Shown piece after piece: positions 60,554-64,000 of a stretch of 64,000 nucleotides of DNA (position 1 is the first letter of the stretch; every line of letters begins with the position of its first letter). Both the position numbers and the translations under genes were made by a program. Source of the stretch: Stropharia rugosoannulata. Its lineage: Eukaryota; Basidiomycota; Agaricomycetes; Agaricales; Strophariaceae. A model generated the notes under the pieces. The model worked only from the letters and a program-made list of their open reading frames with translations. It had not been told where the DNA came from and ran no database searches. The DNA lies in assembly GCA_028532985.1 (NCBI GenBank), contig JANCIK010000010.1, positions 2,170,001 to 2,234,000 of the forward strand, read 5' to 3'.

Positions 60554-63164
60554 ATGGGGAAAGCCACAAAAGCCACCAAAAAATATGTCGCTAGTGGCCA
60601 GCTGAAAAAGGCAATACAGGCTCGTCATAAAAAGCAGCAAATCACGAAGAAAATCCAAGCGCGTAGAGGCAATAAGGGTGCAAAGGGCAAGCAATCAGAG
60701 GCCGTAGCCGATGAGGACGACGAAGATGTCGAGGAAACGTCAAAAAGGTGCGACACTTACTCAGTCCGGCCATACGCAATACTGATTTGCCTTGAAGCTC
60801 CAAGAAAATGACTGTAGATAGCTTCCTCAATGGTGACTTCATGGACGAGAGCGATGAAGATGGTTCTGCAGAAGAAGTAGATGTTTCATTGAAAAATTTG
60901 GCCGCTGTCTAACCTGATACAACAGATGGAAGATGACGACGAGGACGATATGGAAGAGGATGAGGAAATGACCGACCATGATTCATTCGCATCGGTGGAC
61001 GACCTCGACGGTGAGCAGGATGGCTCCGTAAAAGAAGACATATATTGACTTGGAATCAGATCTCGATGGTGCCGAACATATGATGGAACTATCCAAGCTC
61101 GCGGAGAAGGATCCAGAGTTCTACAAGTACCTGCAGGAAAACGACAAAGAACTTCTAGACTTCAACCCCGATGCACTTGCTGCCGACTCCTCAGATGATG
61201 AAGGACACGAGGATGAGGTTATGGAAGATGAAGATGAAGAGGAGCAAATTCCTATATTAACAAAGGATCATCTGCGACAGTGGTCAAAACTGCTACTACA
61301 GCAGAGATCACTGCGTGCGCTTAGGAAGCTATTGATTGCTTTCCGAGCTGCGGCTCACATGAATGAGGACGGGCAGGTCGTCGCTTGGACTATCGACAGC
61401 TCTTCAGGTATGTCCCTTACATTTTTCTGCTCTCATTTTTTTTTTTCAACCTGTCGTCAGTTTACAATAAACTTGTCACCACTGCGTTGCGATATACACC
61501 TGTAGTCTTGGAGCACCATGTCCCATACAAAACTCTGGATAATGGCAGATTGTACATTCTTCTGCTCTTTTCTCAAGTTAATACTTACACACAGTTTTAG
61601 CAAAGCCCCTACACAGACTCAAAAATTCAAAACGCTACAAAAGCTCATATTGTCACACTTCAACAACATTACGCACATACTTTCTCAGTTGACAGAGGAA
61701 GATACTTTGCGCCTAGCTTTAACAGAAAGCGCTAAACTTGTTCCTTATATTATCAGCAGTCGAAAGGCAGTGAAAGCATACTTGAAGGCAAGTCGTGACA
61801 TTTTACTCTTTGTAACGAGCTTTTTGTTGAGTTGCATAACCTAGAAATGCTTGGACTTATGGTCAAGTGGTACTGATAGTATTCGCATTGCTGCATTCCT
61901 TTCCGTACGGAGACTTGCCGCCTCAACTGATGATTCTATCATGGATTCCATTCTGAAGGTAAGTCATACTTAAGAGCTATGCTTGCGATGTAGCTAACAA
62001 GATATCACCGTAAAGTCAACTTACCTCTCCCTCATCCGTTGCTCAAAATCTACAAGCGCTCATACCCTTCCCTCCATCAACCTCATGAAAAATTCTGCAT
62101 CCGAGGTGTTCTGTCTTGATCACGCCACCGCCTATCAGCATGCGTTTGGGTATATTCGACAACTTGCTATCCACCTCCGCAACAGTATGAAAATCAAATC
62201 AAAGGCATGTATTTACCCTTTCAAACAAAGGCAGCTCAATTAACCGACTATGTCGTTGTTCTGCAGGAATCGTACAAAAACGTTTATAACTGGCAGTTCG
62301 TGCATTGTGTCGACTTTTGGTGCATTGTACTTGCCCGGGCGTGTGACGTTAATGCGGAGAGAGCAAATGCGAAGGAAAGTGAACTGAGAGCACTTATATA
62401 TCCTCTTGTTCAAGTTTGCGTTGGAGCCATCAAGTGAGCATCCCAAAGCCTCTTTATTAATCTCTGCTCACATCCAGCACTAGGCTCGTCCCAAATAGCC
62501 GGTCACACCCCTTCCACCTCCACATTATCCGCTCCCTCCTCCACCTCACGAAACACACCGAGACTTATGTCCCCATATCTACCCACCTTGTCCCCATCCT
62601 TGTGTCATGTCTCGTTCCCTCATCACGGCCTAAATCATCCTCATTACGACCGCTCGACTTTGACATTCAGATCCGTGTCCCGCAGCAATATGTGAAGACT
62701 CGCGTGTTGTCGGAGGGACTCACTGAGGAGACCGTGTACCTTCTGGCTGAATGGCTCGCAAGCACTGCGGTGCACGGAAGCATTGCGTTCCCTGAGATCG
62801 TTGTGCCTATCACCATCCTCCTGCGCAAGAGCCTCAAAAATGCCAAGACAGGCTCGGCCAAGGAGGGTACACAGGTGAAAGTGTTCGTCGAGCGTGTCGA
62901 GGAAAGCGCGAAATGGATGGAGCAGAGGCGGAAGAATGTCCACTTTGCCCCGGGCAACATCAGGGCCGTGCAAGAATGGGAACGCGATCTGAAGGCCAAA
63001 TTACCGGAGAGTCCCCTTGGAAAATATGTGAAGGTGCAGCGGAAGACGAGGGAGAAGAAGAGAAAACTCGTTGAAAAGGTAATTGAACCATCGTTTGAAC
63101 CCCGAGCTATACTAAGCTGCTTTTGTAGGCACGACAAGGTGAGGACGAGATCCTGGAGGATTGA
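60554..63164 (+). CDS. NOC2: Nucleolar complex protein 2 (about 694 aa)
   Basis: Ribosome-biogenesis factor that pairs with Noc1 or Noc3 to mature and export 60S precursors. Eleven exons (60554-60747, 60798-60876, 60926-61010, 61060-61407, 61461-61551, 61601-61787, 61845-61958, 62016-62204, 62267-62433, 62484-63078, 63129-63164), phases consistent. The N-terminus is basic ([17 protein letters not shown]), followed by acidic tracts, then the Noc2 helical repeat region: [68 protein letters not shown], and a basic C-terminal coiled segment (KTREKKRKL). Two introns need GC donors: after 61787 (gcaagt) and after 62204 (gcatgt). Length fits the family. Identification secure. Confidence 0.95.
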
Positions 63165-63294
63165 GACAGGTTACTACTTTATGCGGTACTTTGGTAGCTA
63201 TGTATCGTCGTTTTATTGTACTTCCGCGGCGAGTTATATAAAAGTCCCCATTATTGGGACATAGTCAGGGATATTTAACCTCATTGTTTGAACC

Positions 63295-63806
63295 TTCGTA
63301 ATCGAAGAAAGAACAGTCGAATTAACCGCATATACCCACTCATAAGTTCGCTGGTGAATCCGTGACCGCAGCCTCTGTTCCACTATAAATGTCGGTTCCC
63401 TTGAATGATTTGAGTGGACTTGGTTATGCGATGAAGTACAGCCTGGAACAGCCCAGTGTTCAGAACAGTTCCTTCTTCGGTCTTTTTACGAGTATGTCCT
63501 ACTCTAGCCTCGTGACCATTCCCTCTAAGAGGGTCTGACACCCGGAGGACCCTCGACAGACAGTGCTAGTGAGGCTGAGTGACGGATATCACCTCTTAAG
63601 AGGGGACGGTCACCGGCCTATTCCTACTCCTTTTGTGCCACTGCTAGAATACGTCGTGTCTTCCATTGTACGGCCAATTTTCCTTTACCCTTTGCAATAC
63701 CAATGAAAACCTTCACCATTGCCTTCCGATCCCCTGAGCATCCTTTCGAGCATTCGTAACCGATGAAAAAATAGCAGAACTTAGCGCATATACATACTCA
63801 CTCATT
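63295..63806. repeat. Two diverged copies of a ~50-base segment
   Basis: Copies at 63295-63346 and 63753-63806 both start ttcgtaa.cga and share gcatatac..actca. They are in direct orientation, 458 bases apart, and are similar at the protein level on the minus strand (VYAVNSTVLSSITK against VYALSSAIFSSVTN). Confidence 0.6.
63512..63613. repeat. Inverted repeat with ~22-base arms
   Basis: Left arm gtgaccattccctctaaga at 63512 pairs with the right arm that ends gaggggacggtcac at 63613, with a few mismatches. The right arm itself contains the palindrome cctcttaagagg. About 58 bases lie between. It could be a MITE-like remnant or a structured RNA; no flanking target-site duplication was identified. 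Confidence 0.7.
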
Positions 63807-64000
63807 TTACTGAATTCGGGTATATCTTTAAGTGATAGCTCAGTAATGAGTTTCCTCCACAGGACGGCCTCGAGTTTCCTTTTCCATTTTCTTGCTTTTT
63901 CTCTTTTCAAAATTCTCCTTTCATTTGCTGCTATAATAGCTGAATATATGCGCGCGCGATCAATGCGCGGTTTGTGCTAAAGTCAACTGGTCCTTGGCAC

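Larger units (their letters stand above)
63165..64000. other. Right-end intergenic sequence
   Basis: No complete gene. Holds an inverted-repeat pair (63512-63613) and two diverged copies of a ~50-base segment (63295-63346 and 63753-63806). Minus-strand frames over both copies give similar peptides, so exons or remnants of a minus-strand gene may be present. Confidence 0.45.

Noticed and set aside
1..64000. CRISPR arrays, bacterial operons or prophage
   Set aside because: The sequence is clearly eukaryotic with spliceosomal introns; no regularly spaced repeats were seen.

Overview
The window is nuclear DNA from a filamentous basidiomycete, most likely an Agaricomycete. The genes are intron-dense, with mostly 45-75 nt introns, GTRNGY donors and short exons. 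Several products belong to families typical of mushroom-forming fungi: a basidiomycete-type HNH protein, an F-box/LRR protein, HSPA12-like Hsp70 proteins, a stand-alone adenylation enzyme and an APH-type kinase. I rebuilt the gene models by hand from reading frames, splice phases and family motifs. No search was run, so family names rest on motifs I can see.

Layout. 1.4-8.6 kb: an F-box protein (+), the DNA-repair enzyme TDP1 with ubiquitin- and SUMO-binding-like motifs (+), and an AMP-forming adenylation enzyme (-). 8.6-12.2 kb is gene-poor. 12.2-16.7 kb: an HNH protein (+) and a Ser/Thr-rich single-pass membrane protein (+). 16.7-24.7 kb is an 8 kb gene-poor stretch upstream of a two-finger GATA transcription factor (24.7-27.8 kb, +). 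27.8-32.4 kb is again gene-poor. 32.4-37.5 kb: D-arabinono-1,4-lactone oxidase (-) and an Hsp70-like ATPase (-). 38.6-42.0 kb: a UBE2G1-type E2 (+) and a UBXD8/FAF2-like UBA-UBX protein (+). 42.6-47.6 kb: a 30-exon ERCC6L2-like SNF2 helicase (+). 48.1-48.6 kb: a small putative mitochondrial protein (-). 50.7-53.9 kb: an NHP6-type HMG protein (+), mitoribosomal bL31m (-) and UBC7/UBE2G2 (+). 54.1-63.2 kb: an unknown protein (-), a possible GTPase-like/APH kinase fusion (+), a SIRT5-like sirtuin (-) and NOC2 (+). The right end carries an inverted repeat and a diverged duplicated segment.

How the genes relate. Most are unrelated housekeeping genes, as expected in a fungal chromosome. Two E2 enzymes and a UBXD8-like protein, all plausible ER-associated degradation factors, lie within 15.3 kb. 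TDP1 and the ERCC6L2-like helicase are both DNA-repair genes. The main irregularities are six GC-AG introns that the reading frames require, a one-base phase break inside the Walker A motif of the helicase, a four-base repeat that breaks the frame at an exon end in the Hsp70-like gene, and the GTPase-like/APH reading-frame fusion.
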